Shown here piece by piece: positions 34,814 through 46,971 of a DNA stretch of 64,000 bases. The translations under genes were made by a program, and so were the position numbers. The notes beneath the pieces are model-generated. The model searched no databases. It saw nothing but the letters and a program-made list of their open reading frames with translations, and was not told where the DNA came from. This DNA is from Margaritispora aquatica (lineage: Eukaryota > Ascomycota > Leotiomycetes > Helotiales > Discinellaceae): the NCBI GenBank assembly GCA_007644065.1, contig VJWN01000011.1, forward strand, positions 744,001-808,000, read 5' to 3'. The first letter of the stretch is position 1, and every line of letters starts with the position of its first letter.

Positions 34814-37800
34814 ATGTCAGGCACAATGTTCAATCAGGATGGAATACCATTGGCAATTTCTATGCCCATGCTGCCACCAACCACGAGTCCCAGTCAGTCG
34901 TCCCCAGACTCATTCGAGGTCGAGACATTTGATGATGCAACACAAGCGGCGCATTGGGATCAGAATTCACCAAATATAACCTCACAACCACGTCCACAAC
35001 TTCCATTGCAGAAGCGTCGCAGAGTAACCAGAGCATGCGACGAATGTCGAAGAAAAAAGATTAAGTGCGACGGCAAGCAGCCTTGTATGTGTTCGCATGC
35101 GACAAAAATTGCGTGACACTAACACTCAACAGGTACACATTGTACAGTATATAGTTACGGTAAGTACTGTTACACAAATGAGCAGAAGTGTATGAAACCA
35201 TTGTGCGATTGGTGTTGACTTGGACGTTACAGACTGCTCGTACGATCAACCATCTAATAGAAGAAGAAACCCCGCGCCACAGTATATCGAAGCTTTAGAA
35301 AACCGTCTTCAAAATGCCGAAAACCTTCTCCGAACAGTCCTTCCGAATGTGGACATCAGCGACCCAAATATTGAGGCTCTCATCCAGCAGTGGCGGCAAT
35401 CTGGAAATGTTAAAGACCTTCAGGGCAAGTCCCATATAAAACCTGTAGATGTCACCAATGGACCGGAATCGGATGCAAAATTGAGATCAATGATACAATC
35501 CACGGGTCAGCTCGATCTGGATGACAAAGGCCATTGGGATTTTCATGGTGGCTCCTCTGGAACTGTGTTTGTTAGACGGATGCAAGAACAATTTGGAGGA
35601 TTGCTAGGAAATGACCGCAATGGACCTCTGTTCCCAAAAATCCCCCGGTCATCCGTGTTCAGTCCTGTGATCGACTCTCCAAAATCTTCCACTGAGAGTC
35701 CCTTCGACTCTGGTCTTCCCAATACATTGGATCTTCCAGCTAGAGATACTGCAAGAGCTCTGTGTAAGGACGCACTGGACCGTGCTTGTTCGCTTCTGTG
35801 TTTCGTACATAAACCGAGCTTTTATGCTATGCTTGACAGGATATATGATCTCTCTCCAGATGCTTTGGGAGATAGTGAACACAGATTCCTGCCTTTACTT
35901 TACACAGTCCTTGCACTTGGTTGCATGTTCCATGATGAAGCTGAAAAAGAAGCTGAAATGCTTCAATATGACACTTATGAAGCTGCCATTGCCCAGGGGT
36001 AAGTCTACGTCTCAATACTTTCAATGGCACATTCTGTGCACCATGGTGTATTGCAATTATTCCAGAGCCACAATTTTACTAGCAATTTCGATGATGCTGC
36101 CATTACTAGTAACTTCATTTTAGATACTTTTACTGACATAAAAGCAGAGAGAAATATTTCCGGGCCGCTAAAGGCATGATGGAAATAACAGATTGTCGAG
36201 ATATCACCTCACTACAAGCCGTAATGTTCATGATTTTATTTCTACAATCATCAGCAAATTTGAGTACGTGCTATTCGTATATTGGCATAACGTTAAGATC
36301 AGCTCTACGCATGGGGCTTCATCGAAGCTTATCTGGAAACTTCAATCCCATTGAGCGTGAGACTAGAAGACGTGTCTTCTGGGTCATAAGGAAGATGGAC
36401 ACCTACGTCTCGGCATTACTAGGGTTTCCACAAATGCTCAGTGATGATGACATTGATCAGGAGTTCCCTCTTGAAGTTGATGACGAATACATCACCGAGA
36501 ATGCTGTTCTTCCTATGCCAGCAGGCAAAATCTGTCTCACCATGGCAGCTTCGAATGCGCACACAAGGCTCATGTATATTTTGGCAAAAGTGATTAAGTA
36601 TATATACCCTACCAAGGGCCTCGAAGAGTCTGTGCAAGGTGCAACGAAATCGTCCTACGTGATCAGCCACGCGAAGATTAAGGAAATCGAGAAGGATCTC
36701 GATCAATGGTCTCGAGATTTGCCAGAACCTCTTCGTCCTAGCGAAACGGGACCGCCACAAGGACTTCGGTAAGTTCCATATCAAATTCGTAACACGATAT
36801 TATCAACTAAATATTGTCAACAGGGTTCAGCAACTCTTGAGATTAGCTTATGCTCATGTGCAGATGATGCTGTACCGCCCTTTCTTACACTACGTCTCCG
36901 AGAAGAATTGTGCTGGGAAGACTGTTGATGAACGATCCTATGCTTGTGCAGCTGCTTGTGTTAATGTCTCGAGGAACATTGTTGCCATAACTAACAGGAT
37001 GAAAGAAGCCGGACTACTGGTAGGTGCCTTTTGGTTCACCATGTACACGACATTTTTCGCTATCTTGTCACTGGTATATTACGTTCTTGAAAACCCAGGG
37101 ACTCCCACTGCCCTCGGCATACTTGAAGATGCAAACAAAGGCAAAGATGCTCTTAATGGTCTTGCATTGAGGAGTCAAGCCGCAGATCGCTGCTCGCATG
37201 CTCTCAGGGTAAGTCATTTAACACAACGAGCAAGTATAGAAACTAACATCAAGAGCAGGGATTATTCGAGCAGCTTCCTGGAAGATTAAAGGAACATCCA
37301 TCTGTTCCTGCTATGGCCAAGAAGAGGCGTGCTGCACCGAGTTCTATCGATGTGCCAGCAACTAAAGCCAATAGAAACCAGCCAGATGTATCTCAGAAGT
37401 CTCCTGTTTTCACGCTCGGACCTAGATCAAGGACTTTCCCAATTCCTGTCCCAGTCCAAGCTACTGCACCATCTAGGGCTTCATTGGATGGTTATCGCCC
37501 ACAAGACAATACACTATCTAATCCAAACTTGAGACAGAATTATCACGATCTTATGCCTCAACCGGATATGTCAAACGTAGGCACACCGGAATCAAGCTCG
37601 ACTGGCACTAGTATACATACTCCATACATGTCCCACCAGCAATTCGGCATCAACAATGCTGTACCGAATCTCAATGCTATAATGTTTCCCACTAACAATC
37701 CTTTCGCCTACCCCAACCAGCCCATGACGGAATACGAAAACATCAAGCAAGAAAATATCCCCATAATGAACGGCTCGCCGACCCCTCAAATGATATTCCC

Positions 37801-38083
37801 TACCCCTGGAGATGTAGGTGGAGGTGGAGGGATGTATGATGATCTTGAAGGACAGCTTCTCGGGCCCATTCCACCATACCTACAGCAGGGAATACCGAAC
37901 TATGGTATGCAGCAGCAGCAAATGGGTACCTCGAATATGATAGGAGGTCTGAATCTTGGCATGGGATACCACACAGGCTTGACGCCAAATAATGATGATA
38001 TGGCGGGAAATTTCGACAATTTCTTCTCGGCGGATACTATGGACTGGGGCAACTCGTTGAATGACATGAGATTTAGGCAATGA
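34814..38083 (+). CDS. Zn2Cys6 transcription factor with fungal TF domain (964 aa)
   Basis: Gal4-type regulator. Six exons: 34814-35084, 35133-35159, 35233-35998, 36148-36768, 36824-37208 and 37259-38083. The zinc cluster is built from exons 1-3: basic RRRVTRACDECRRKKIKC, then KQPC, THC and TVYSYDC, so all six Cys are present (CX2CX6CX5CX2CX6C). A dimerisation-type segment follows (PQYIEALENRLQNAENLL). The fungal TF domain (about residues 250-650) includes DALDRACSLLCFVHKPSFYAML, the signature ALRMGLHRSL and RRVFW. The C-terminus is Pro/Asn/Gln/Met-rich and probably activating. The DNA-binding region resembles the FarA/CTF1 fatty-acid and cutinase regulators as I remember them, but I give no symbol on that basis. 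Exon 2, 27 nt, is a true microexon. Confidence 0.9.
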
Positions 38084-38778
38084 TACTACAGTGCAATTAT
38101 ACCACGGGCAGGGTGTTTGGGTTCTAAGCGTAAGGCGTTCACGAAATGGTTTATGAAGGTGGTTACGATGTACATGGCAGTGCAGCTCATGCCCATTGCC
38201 CATGAGAGCGACGCTATGCGTTATGGATATGTGTAGACTCCTCTGCTGGAACAAATAGGATGGCTGTATGCTTTTGTGAGGAAATTTATTCGTTCATACT
38301 TGAATGTAATATTTCAAGATAGAGTAAAATTATGTGAGAATTTTGGAAGTAAAATGGTCTTTCTTAGTTCACATAAATAAGCATAAGACAAATAATAGAG
38401 TGGAAGTATGTATTTGACAGTTTACTTTTGGTTAAGTGTGAGATGGTACCGCGAATTTGCGATCAGCCATTAATTCACTTCCTAGGATTCAGGTTGTTGT
38501 GCTGTTGAGAATATTTGAGTCTGAGAAGTGAGAGCTGTGAGATAAAAAGACATAACGTTTGAGATTTGAATGGAAAATTACAAAATCTTACTTCTTTATT
38601 CTTTCACATTGCGATGACAAGTATGGGTAAGGTTCAGGTTCATGCCACAGCACAAGGCTATGATCACCTGACTAGATCCACTCCAGCTCCACGACCAGGC
38701 TGCCAGCTATAACTCAATCAACCCCACGTCCACCTATGTACATCTGCAATATTGAACAACAGCAACGTTTCAGTCAAG
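38084..38778. other. Intergenic region, 0.7 kb
   Basis: 3' flank of the transcription-factor gene and promoter of CSN1. AT-rich in the first 300 bases. No gene seen. Confidence 0.4.
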
Positions 38779-40376
38779 ATGACTTCAACTCAAGCAGTTC
38801 CTACCTCTCCCACGGCAAGTAGAGCTAAGAAGCCTATAGTAGTAACTGGTGAGATTTAAACTCCAATACTTTTTCGAAGCACTCACTAACTAGAAATAGC
38901 ACATCCCAAGCTGGACCTAGAATCGTATCTGGGGAACTATGCAGGTGAATCGCTCTCCTGTTACCCGCGGAACTGTGTCTAATATCTCGTTAGGAAGGAC
39001 GAGGCTGGAGCGTCTGCACCTTATTGGAACATGTTCTACTGTGCTTGGTGTCGAAGCTCTGAAGATGGGCGTCCGAGAAGCCAAGGAAGGAAAGGATCTC
39101 CGAAGATACCTAGAGCTCCAAACGCTTCTCGAGTTATCGAATTCCACAGAGCCAGAAGCGACAAGAGATACAAGATGGATGGATCGAACCGACAAACAAA
39201 ATAACCTTGAGACGCATCGTCTCGAGGCAGAGTTGAAGGGTTACAAGCAGAATATTGTTAAAGAAAGCATTCGGGTGAGTAAATGCTGATCTATGTTGGC
39301 CCATATCATATTTACTAAGTGGATCTCTTAGATGGCAAATGAAGAATTGGGCAAGCATTTTCAAGCAATTGGAGAGATGGGCAAATCTTTCGAAGCATTC
39401 AGCCGCATGCGACAAGATGTCAGCATACCCAAACACACGATAGACGTTGCACGCCACTTGATTGAGGTTGCTATTGAGCAGAAGAACTGGCTTGCTGTTA
39501 CATCAAATTCTTCAAAGATCAGGATGTCCCTGTCCACCGACGAGGACAAGATGTTGCTTCCCATAGTCTGCGTGTCAGAGGGATTGGCCCATCTGTACGA
39601 CGGCGATTTCCAAACTGCTGCTCTGAGGATTCTAGAAACGCCTGCCGGTATGGGTGCGAGCTTTAATACTGTAGCTAGTCCTAATGATGTGGCTGTTTAT
39701 GGAGGGCTTTGCGCGATGGCTACCATGGATCGCCATGATTTGCAGAAGAAGGTGTTGGAGAACTCATCATTCAGGACATATCTTGAGATGGAACCGCATA
39801 TTCGACGGGCTATCACTTTCTTTGTTAACAGTCGCTATACCTCATGCTTGTCCATTCTGGAAGACTACCGAGCCGATTATCTTCTCGACATTCACCTTCA
39901 AAAGCACGTGGACGAAATTTACCAACTCATTCGAAGCAAGAGCATCGTGCAGTACTTCATTCCATTCTCATGCGTCACTCTTGATAGCTTGAACGCAGCT
40001 TTTGCACCACCTGGAAAGACAATAGATAAGGAGCTCGTTCAGATGATTCAGCATAAAGACCTCGATGCTAGAATTGACACCCAAAATCGAGTAAGTTTCC
40101 TTGAGTCTCTTCCTAAATTTAAGTTGGCATACTGACGGTCAAAAAAAGCTACTCACATCCACGCCCTCCGCCCCACGCGTTGCTCTTCAAGCCTCAGCCT
40201 TGAAAGCAGCCAAGGATTATGAGCGTGAAGCCCGTCGCCGGATTCAACACATGAACATATACGGCGCTGACTTGCATGTCCCAACTTCGAGATGGGACAT
40301 GAAGGGCAACTTGGGCTACATGGATTTGGAAAGCTCGGGTGGTGGTCGGGAACTGAAATCAAACAGGCATTTTTGA
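38779..40376 (+). CDS. csnA: COP9 signalosome subunit 1 (PCI domain)
   Basis: CSN1 is part of the complex that removes Nedd8 from cullin-RING ligases; in fungi it controls development and light response. Five exons: 38779-38848, 38900-38944, 38994-39274, 39332-40090 and 40149-40376, 460 aa, close to fungal CSN1. Family features: LDLESYLGNYAGRTRLERLHLIG, where the Y.G.(T)R..RL signature is assembled from exons 2 and 3, and a helical-repeat region with EELGKHFQAIGEMGKSFEAFSRMRQ and LYDGDFQTAA. The PCI domain follows (about 300-395: FVNSRYTSCLSILEDY, SIVQYFIPFSCVTL, and the winged helix leading to LVQMIQHKDLDARID). A C-terminal tail rich in Arg and Ser includes REARRRIQHM. Rpn7 of the proteasome lid shares this architecture, but the tail and the N-terminal motif favour CSN1. 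Confidence 0.88.
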
Positions 40377-41291
40377 GCTCGAAGCAAACTGCCGAGGGAA
40401 TGGGACATGAATGATGACATGATTTTGGCGGGTATGAGAAGCGAACGACTTATCTGCATCTATGGCGTTTGTGGATGGAGGTTTGGGAGGGAAACGGGCA
40501 TATAGGGCGATGATTCTTTTGCTTGGGCTTTTTTGAGCGAGCGAGCTGAAGTTTAAACTTTAATGCATTAGAGATTGCGAGATCAATCATGACTTTTATG
40601 TCTCCTTGGTGATTTGTTACTTTGTTACTCCCTTTGTGGCAAAATCTTCCTTTTCTACCTTTCCTGACCGCATATCAGTTCTTCCGACGCACCTGTTACC
40701 TTGAGTACGATTGCGTGCTGAGAACGGAACATAAGACAGGATGTAAGATTGGAGTACACTCGACTCCCGTCACTTGGCTATTCTGGTCCTCTGGTTGACT
40801 AGGATGTTAAAGTATTAATTAATCGCGCCATTGCGATCATTCACTCTTCTATTTTATCTAATTTTGAACTAAGAGTTTTGCTTGCCCAACTTGGCCCCTG
40901 CTTGTTTGACTCCTTTCTTTCTATGACGAGGTTTTGTTCTCCTCGTCTAATGGGTATTAGAGCACGGTTTTAGTAGTCTGATTTTGTTGAAAATGCTTCA
41001 TTACTTAGGCTTTCATTGACTACCTAACAATGTAGGAAAGGCTTGGTACATCGTAGTGGAAGCGTAGAAGAATCTCCCCGACCGATCACAAATAGCTACG
41101 TACGAGACTTCCATTTCCATTTCCAAGTCAAATGGATTTTTCCCCTCATCATCATGATCGCGTGGGTATCGTACAAGTAGGTCGAAAACTAACGCCTTTT
41201 ATGCATGCATGCCATGTACCACTTCCCTCGGTAGCCCATAGCTCTTAGCCATTCATATTCCAAGCCTCTCCTCACTCACTCACTCACTCCT
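40377..41291. other. Intergenic region between convergent genes
   Basis: About 0.9 kb of 3' flanks of CSN1 and EFG1. A CACT microsatellite lies at about 41272-41289. No gene seen. Confidence 0.4.
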
Positions 41292-42397
41292 TCAGTCCTC
41301 GAAAAACCCGCCATCGCTATCCTCGCCATCGCCCTCCTTCTTCGCCTCGTACCTCTGCGCGGCCATCTGTGCTCCGAACTCCTGGTTTTTCATGAATCCC
41401 ATGGATCGGTTCTTGGGCTTCTTGGGACGGTCCTCGCCGCGCTCTAGCCGGCGTCGTTCGGCGCGGTTGAGGCCTGTGGTGTCGATTTCGGGTTGGGTGT
41501 CTTGCTTCGCGTCTGCTTTGAGTCGAGACTTGGGTTGTAGGGTTAGACTTGCTAGGTTAGGGCTGTAGGATCTGGCGGCTTGTTGCTGTTGTTGCCTGGA
41601 GGATTTTGATGTGGATTGATTTTGGTTTTGTTGTTGTGGGTGCGTGATGCTCTTGGGTATGATTTCTGCTTTTCTGTTGCGGAGTTTGTCTAATGTGCCG
41701 TCTTTCATGGCTTTTTCGACTTCTGCCCACATTGAAGGCTTGACACTACTATCATTCTCCTCTGTCGTTTCCTTAGCTTTCTTGGCATCCTCCGTATCCT
41801 CGTTGTCCTTGGTGAGTTTCTGCGGGTAGAGACCGATGTAGATTTCGTTCAGCGGTGAGTATTGGGTATAATTCAAATCAACCTCCGCAATATGCAGCTC
41901 CTTGTTCAATCGCTCAACCTCTGCAATGCTTGGTGCCGCTAGGATTTCTTTCCGGATTCGTTTGATCATTCTCTCTGACTTCTTTCGCTCTAAGACAGAA
42001 TTAGCACCATCTTCGCAATGGCATAGTTGATCCACCTACCAAAGAACCGCACCATGTGATACCGCGCAATCATCTTCGCCCTCAGCTTCTCCTGCTCCGC
42101 GTCTTCTAATTCCTGCTTGTACGTTTCCAGCGCCCGCTCCTCCTCCGCTCTCACATCCGCAGGCAAGCTCTCGGCCGAATACTCTAACTTCCGGGACACA
42201 TCGCGAATACGCTTCTTAATCGCATTGACTGAGGAGTCATGCTGTTGCTTGTGGTATTTGCTCGCACCGTTGCCATTGCGGGGCTTCTTGTGGGAGGGTA
42301 ATTTGGGAATTGCGCCTGGAACTTGGCTTGCTCGAGAGGGATGAACTGCCTCTTCGGCGGGATCGGTGTGGAATTGCTTTCGCTTTTGAGGTGCCAT
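41292..42397 (-). CDS. EFG1: rRNA-processing protein Efg1
   Basis: Nucleolar factor of early 40S/18S rRNA maturation. Exons 42397-42040 and 41989-41292 give 351 aa; the 50-nt intron (GTAGGT donor, TCTTAG acceptor) rebuilds MVRFFERKKSERMIKRIRKEI, the core of the family. The conserved domain covers about residues 50-190: SSVNAIKKRIRDVSRKL, then a coiled-coil-like Glu/Lys helix, then ELHIAEVDLNYTQYSPLNEIYIGLYP. The last 150 residues are low-complexity (Gln-rich run, Ser, basic patches) with LNRAERRRLERG and an acidic end, typical for nucleolar proteins. It diverges from SEA4 across 378 bases. Confidence 0.92.
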
Positions 42398-42775
42398 TGT
42401 GGTGATTGTTTTGGCTTGGTGAGAATTGTGATTTCTCTTGCTGAAGTTGAGGTTAAGGTGCTCTAGAACTTTTTCGGGAAATCCACCTCGAAGATGACCG
42501 TATTTGACTTAGTGCATGGCAGAACTAGATTCACCGCCATTTTGGCACCTCTAATTAGTCCCGTGACCTCGTCTCTCAATGTAACTCGTGAGGTAGTACC
42601 TTTCTCCTCTGCAGTCAAGTATGATTTGTTACGATTGATGAAAGAAAATTGACTCTCATGAAAGCCAGCACAAGCAAATACCACCTTTGAGGCCAGTAAA
42701 GACGCGGGGGAAAGGAGAAGGACACTGGCGAGCTTAGCACGTTTCGAGCAGTGATTGAGAGACACTACGGCCAAG
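42398..42775. promoter_or_regulatory. Divergent promoter region EFG1 / SEA4
   Basis: 378 bases between two divergent start codons of conserved genes. No TATA box seen. The reading frame on the minus strand here (42463-42843) overlaps the SEA4 start and has no family motif. Confidence 0.4.
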
Positions 42776-45700
42776 ATGGATCGAAACGAAGGAATCATAA
42801 GATGGTCACCTAATCCATCTCGGCATGACTTTATGGTCTTCAACTTAAAGAACCAAGTTGTTCAATTATACGAAGCTACGGGTCACGCCCAACCTGGCAA
42901 CTTTGACTATGTCAAGGTTTCAAAACATACCGACTTTCCTCTAGTCAACACGTACGACTGGTCGCCTACTGTCAGAGGTCTTGTGGCTGTGGGTACTTCT
43001 CATGGAGATGTCCATCTCCTGAGGGTTGATGACCACTCGAATGCTCGCTTCAATCTTCCTCTCAAGCTGGCGCGGCCTGTGCAGAGCGTGGCTTTCAACA
43101 TCACAGGACTACTTGCTGTTGGTCTAGACAGAGTTCGAAATGATTCTTGTCTTCAAGTGTGGGATGTCAATCAACGACTTGCTGATTGGGATCCAAGCAA
43201 AAAAGGATGGGACATGCCCTCTATGCAGATCGAGCCAAAGAAAAAGCTTGAAGGAAGCACGTCTATCACCAGTATTAGGTTCTTCGAAGATCAACCTTAT
43301 ACTCTGATCGCTGGTGTGAAGAATCAGAGCGTCCGTGTACATGATCTTAGAGGTCAGTTGAAATCTCGCTAAAGAGTGTTCTCACTTACAAAACTAGACC
43401 CCAATTCGAGTGTCATAACATTTCAAACAAGATGTTGCAACAATATTGCAGTAGACTTCACTGATTCAAATTATTTTGCTTCCTCAACCTTGGACCAACC
43501 TGGCTTTGCTATCTGGGACAAAAGAACAGCAAGTCGGAATACAGCTTCTCCAATGTACCTCGAATCATTTGATGCGGAAGATGTAACTTGGGGTTCTGTG
43601 TTGAAAATCGATCGTGCCATCCAGACTGACAAACATGTATCGTCATCGATTAAGCAGTTGAGGTATTCAAGGGAACAACGAGGTGCGTTGGGAGTTCTAT
43701 CGAGCGCTGGTCAGCTCCAGATTCTTCAAACAAAGAAGGAATACATTGAGCCAGGCTCACCAGACGACGTGAAGGGCAGTCCAGAACTGCTGGAAATTAA
43801 GAAATCGTATGACCTTGAATTTCCATATTTTGATGAGGGCCATAAGATTAAGCATGATCAACGGATTGTGTCCTTTGACTGGATGAGTGTGGGAACTTCG
43901 GACCTTCAAGGTCGAGTGGTTGCTTTGAGAGGTGACGGGGAATTTGAGATTCTGCAAATGCCGGCAAACACAGCTCACCAAGTTGGGCAGTTTTTGCCTT
44001 GGCAACCGCCTCATCATGGTACGTCTTTTAAGCGATCTGTATGGAATCACTGATAACTTTTTTGTTTTTTTTTAGCTGGCGACCCATATCTGTCATTGTT
44101 AAAATTTGCGGACGCCGATGAGGGCAAAGACGCCATTGGACCTCTTTTGACCACGCTTGTTGAAGCGGTCATTCCTGTCTTTGGCCCTAACAGCTTCACG
44201 ACCCCTCATATCACGCCTGCTTTTGAATTTGAAGCCCGAAAAGCTCTTGGACCTGTAGCAGATCTTGTTATTGATCACCTCGACCCAATCAACATGTCTG
44301 TGGAGCAGTACAAGCTGGGCATTACTTCAGCTAAGGATCTGACTAATGGAGTAAAGAAAATGACCTTAGCAAGCAAGGAAAACAAGGGAGACCTCATAGA
44401 GAAGGAATCTACACACGTAAAGAAAGTTATTTCCAGCAGAGAGTTGCACGACGATTCGCATTACTCGACACACAGTCGTCTGCCAGCAACAAAGTCCACG
44501 CATGACCAGTTCGACCACACAGCTCTGAATCGCGCGATTGCTGGCTACCTCTTCAATTGTCAACTGAACAAGAAAATCGTGGCTGACGACCTATGGCTTC
44601 AAGGCGTGTGGGAGTGGGTTGCAGGTATGCTTTAGACTATCAGATGTTACTTTATGCTAATCATATTTGAAGGTGCTGAAGAACTCAGCAAACACGATCG
44701 AATGGTATCTACCACTTTGGACCTTAGCTATATGGGGGTCCAAACTATCTGGACCAATGACCTTGGTATGAAGCTCGTTCAGTAGCCACGTTCTCTGCTA
44801 ACAAATCACAGGTGAGAAGTCTCAATCACGCTTAATTGATAGCACAATCATCCCTGATGAGCAACAGTGGGAGAAGCTCATTGCAGCGATCAATAGAAAT
44901 GCAGGTCGGCAGGAGTTCGAAGGTGTCGAAACTGCAAGACCACATCATCGTCAGCTATGTTTGGCAGTGTCTGGTCTACTCAAATCGCCAGAGGAGCTCG
45001 ATGAGGACCTCAACAAGCTCGAGGCAGAAGGCAAAATAACGACTGCAGCAGCATGGGCACTATTTGAAGGACTTACAAAACGAGCTATTCAGATTCTCAA
45101 AAAGGGCGATACTGATCTTCTGTTCGTGTCAATGGCTCTTGATATCAAGCTGAAAAGTGATTCATCACTGGATCTGAAGGACGCGGAATGGACTGAAGCT
45201 TTGGAGAATCACCCTCGAATGGCTGTCGATCCTTACCTCCGTGCAATCTATGGCTATATCACTACGGGTGACTGGACTGCTATTGCAGATGAGACAGCTC
45301 TTCCCCTACGCGATCGTGTTGGTGTTGCTTTGCGAACATTTGACGATGACAAACTCACGGCTTGGCTGGCCAAAGAAATGGAGCAAGCAATTTCGCACGG
45401 AGATATTGAAGGAATTGTTCTTTCAGGTATTACCGATAGCATGGTCGACATCTTCTCCAAGTATGTGGAGAAGTTCTCAGATCATCAGACACCCATTCTC
45501 GTTATGTCTTTCTGCTACCCACGGTACATCAGTGACATTCGCTGCGATGCATGGCGGACTACATATCGAGGTTTCCTACAGCGACATAGCAAATTCATAC
45601 TTCGTGTCAAGTTTGAACAACAATCGGCTAGAAAGAGTCGCCAACGGGACGGAATCCCGGTAATCAAGCCTCCTCCACGCCAAGTTACCATTCGCTGCTT

Positions 45701-46091
45701 GAATTGCGATTCCAATGCAGCCAACGACCTTCGTAACACCGGTATGGCCTCAAGCTCTGCTTCCATTCCCTCCTCCACCACTATTGATCCACGAAATCCA
45801 CTCTCAGCAACAGGCATACATGCCGGTCTCTGTTGTCCAAAATGCGGGGCTCATCTTCCTAGATGCGCTGTATGCTTGGAGATCGTCGGCGTCCCGAGAT
45901 CAGACCGCCCCGAAATGTCAGTTAATGAGGAGGTTCATCGTATGGCGAACTTTCCGACGTTTTGTCTGAAGTGCAAGCATGTGATGCATATGGATCACTC
46001 ACTGGCGTGGTTTAAGAGACATGTGGAGTGCCCGGTTGCGGAGTGTAGGTGTCAGTGCAATGCTGAGGCAAAGCAGAGAGACTTGGATTAG
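42776..46091 (+). CDS. SEA4: SEA complex subunit Sea4/Mio (WD40 plus zinc finger)
   Basis: Homologue of human MIOS and yeast Sea4, part of the SEACAT/GATOR2 complex at the vacuole that signals amino-acid supply to TORC1. Five exons: 42776-43352, 43398-44018, 44076-44624, 44673-44765 and 44812-46091, 1039 aa. The N-terminal half is a WD40 beta-propeller (motifs such as NTYDWSPTVRGLVAVGTSHGD, LQVWDVN, FAIWDKR and VSFDWM). An alpha-solenoid follows. The C-terminus is a RING-like zinc domain: CLNC, CCPKCGAHLPRCAVC, then FCLKCKHVMHMDHSLAWF and HVECPVAECRCQC, with Cys/His spacing as in Mios. All four introns split a codon after its first base. The start at 42776 follows an AAG context; an in-frame extension upstream has no ATG. 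Confidence 0.93.
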
Positions 46092-46110
46092 GTGGTTGCT
46101 GGATGGTGGT

Positions 46111-46140
46111 GTATGGTTGACATAGGCTGGTGGCAGGTGT
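46111..46140. repeat. 30-bp direct repeat, copy 1
   Basis: Starts GTATGGTTGACATAG and ends CTGGTGGCAGGTGT. Identical to 48221-48250 except one base (G here, A there). Lies 20 bases after the SEA4 stop codon. Confidence 0.9.
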
Positions 46141-46971
46141 GTTTTACGAGTTCGATTCAAGATACCCAGGACTAAGATGTACAATATTAAATCAGGAACA
46201 ATAACAACATAATGCAGTTTCGTCTAACTTGTATGTATACCCCACGCTCTGTGATCTAACATATACCATGAAGTAAGAAATGGCTTATTCCAATCCACCC
46301 ACAGTCTGCAGTTTATCCTCGCTTAGGGGCCCTGGCATGCCCCGTAATAACCACCACAGCCGCGATACTCCCCCTTCTCCAAAAGCCTTTCAACAATACC
46401 ATGCAAAAAAGAGCAAAACTCAAGGCCCGAAGGGCCTGCAGAAAACCCCTCGCTGCAGGATTTTTGAAGATGGGGCGGCTGGCGAATCAGCGAGTCGAGT
46501 CGAATTGAATTAGTGACCAGTCGAATTTTGTACCTCTCCACCTACACCAGTTTGACCTGACCAAGAGAACTCGTTCTTAGCGCCTTCTGATGACGGATTG
46601 TGGGAGTTTTAGATCTATGTAGGTCGGCAATAGTCACGTTTTCTACAATTGTGCCACATTCCTATACTCTCCGTTCGGGAAACTAGGCAAAGACTTGAGC
46701 CTTTCTGTTTAATCCTTGATTTTTAGTTTCAATTTTTCCTATCGAAGCTCGATGACGCATCTCTAGAGCATAATCTTTGAACCCGAGGCGTGAGAGGAAA
46801 ATGAATCTTTGGCTAGCATATGCTGTTTCTTTTGGTCGACGGGATTCTTGGGCTCCTCGCTTAATTTTAGTCAATTTTGCTACCTATTTGACTTTCAATT
46901 TGAGGCGCAACCAAGAACTTCGTTGATTTTGAGCTTTCGAGAACAACAAAGTCAGTCACATTCAATCTAAG
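46141..46971. other. Intergenic region inside the repeat-bounded segment
   Basis: About 830 bases without a recognisable gene, containing the promoter of the 2EXR gene. Confidence 0.35.

Noticed and set aside
42463..42843. 126-codon minus-strand frame between EFG1 and SEA4
   Set aside because: It overlaps the SEA4 first exon and the divergent promoter and lacks conserved features.
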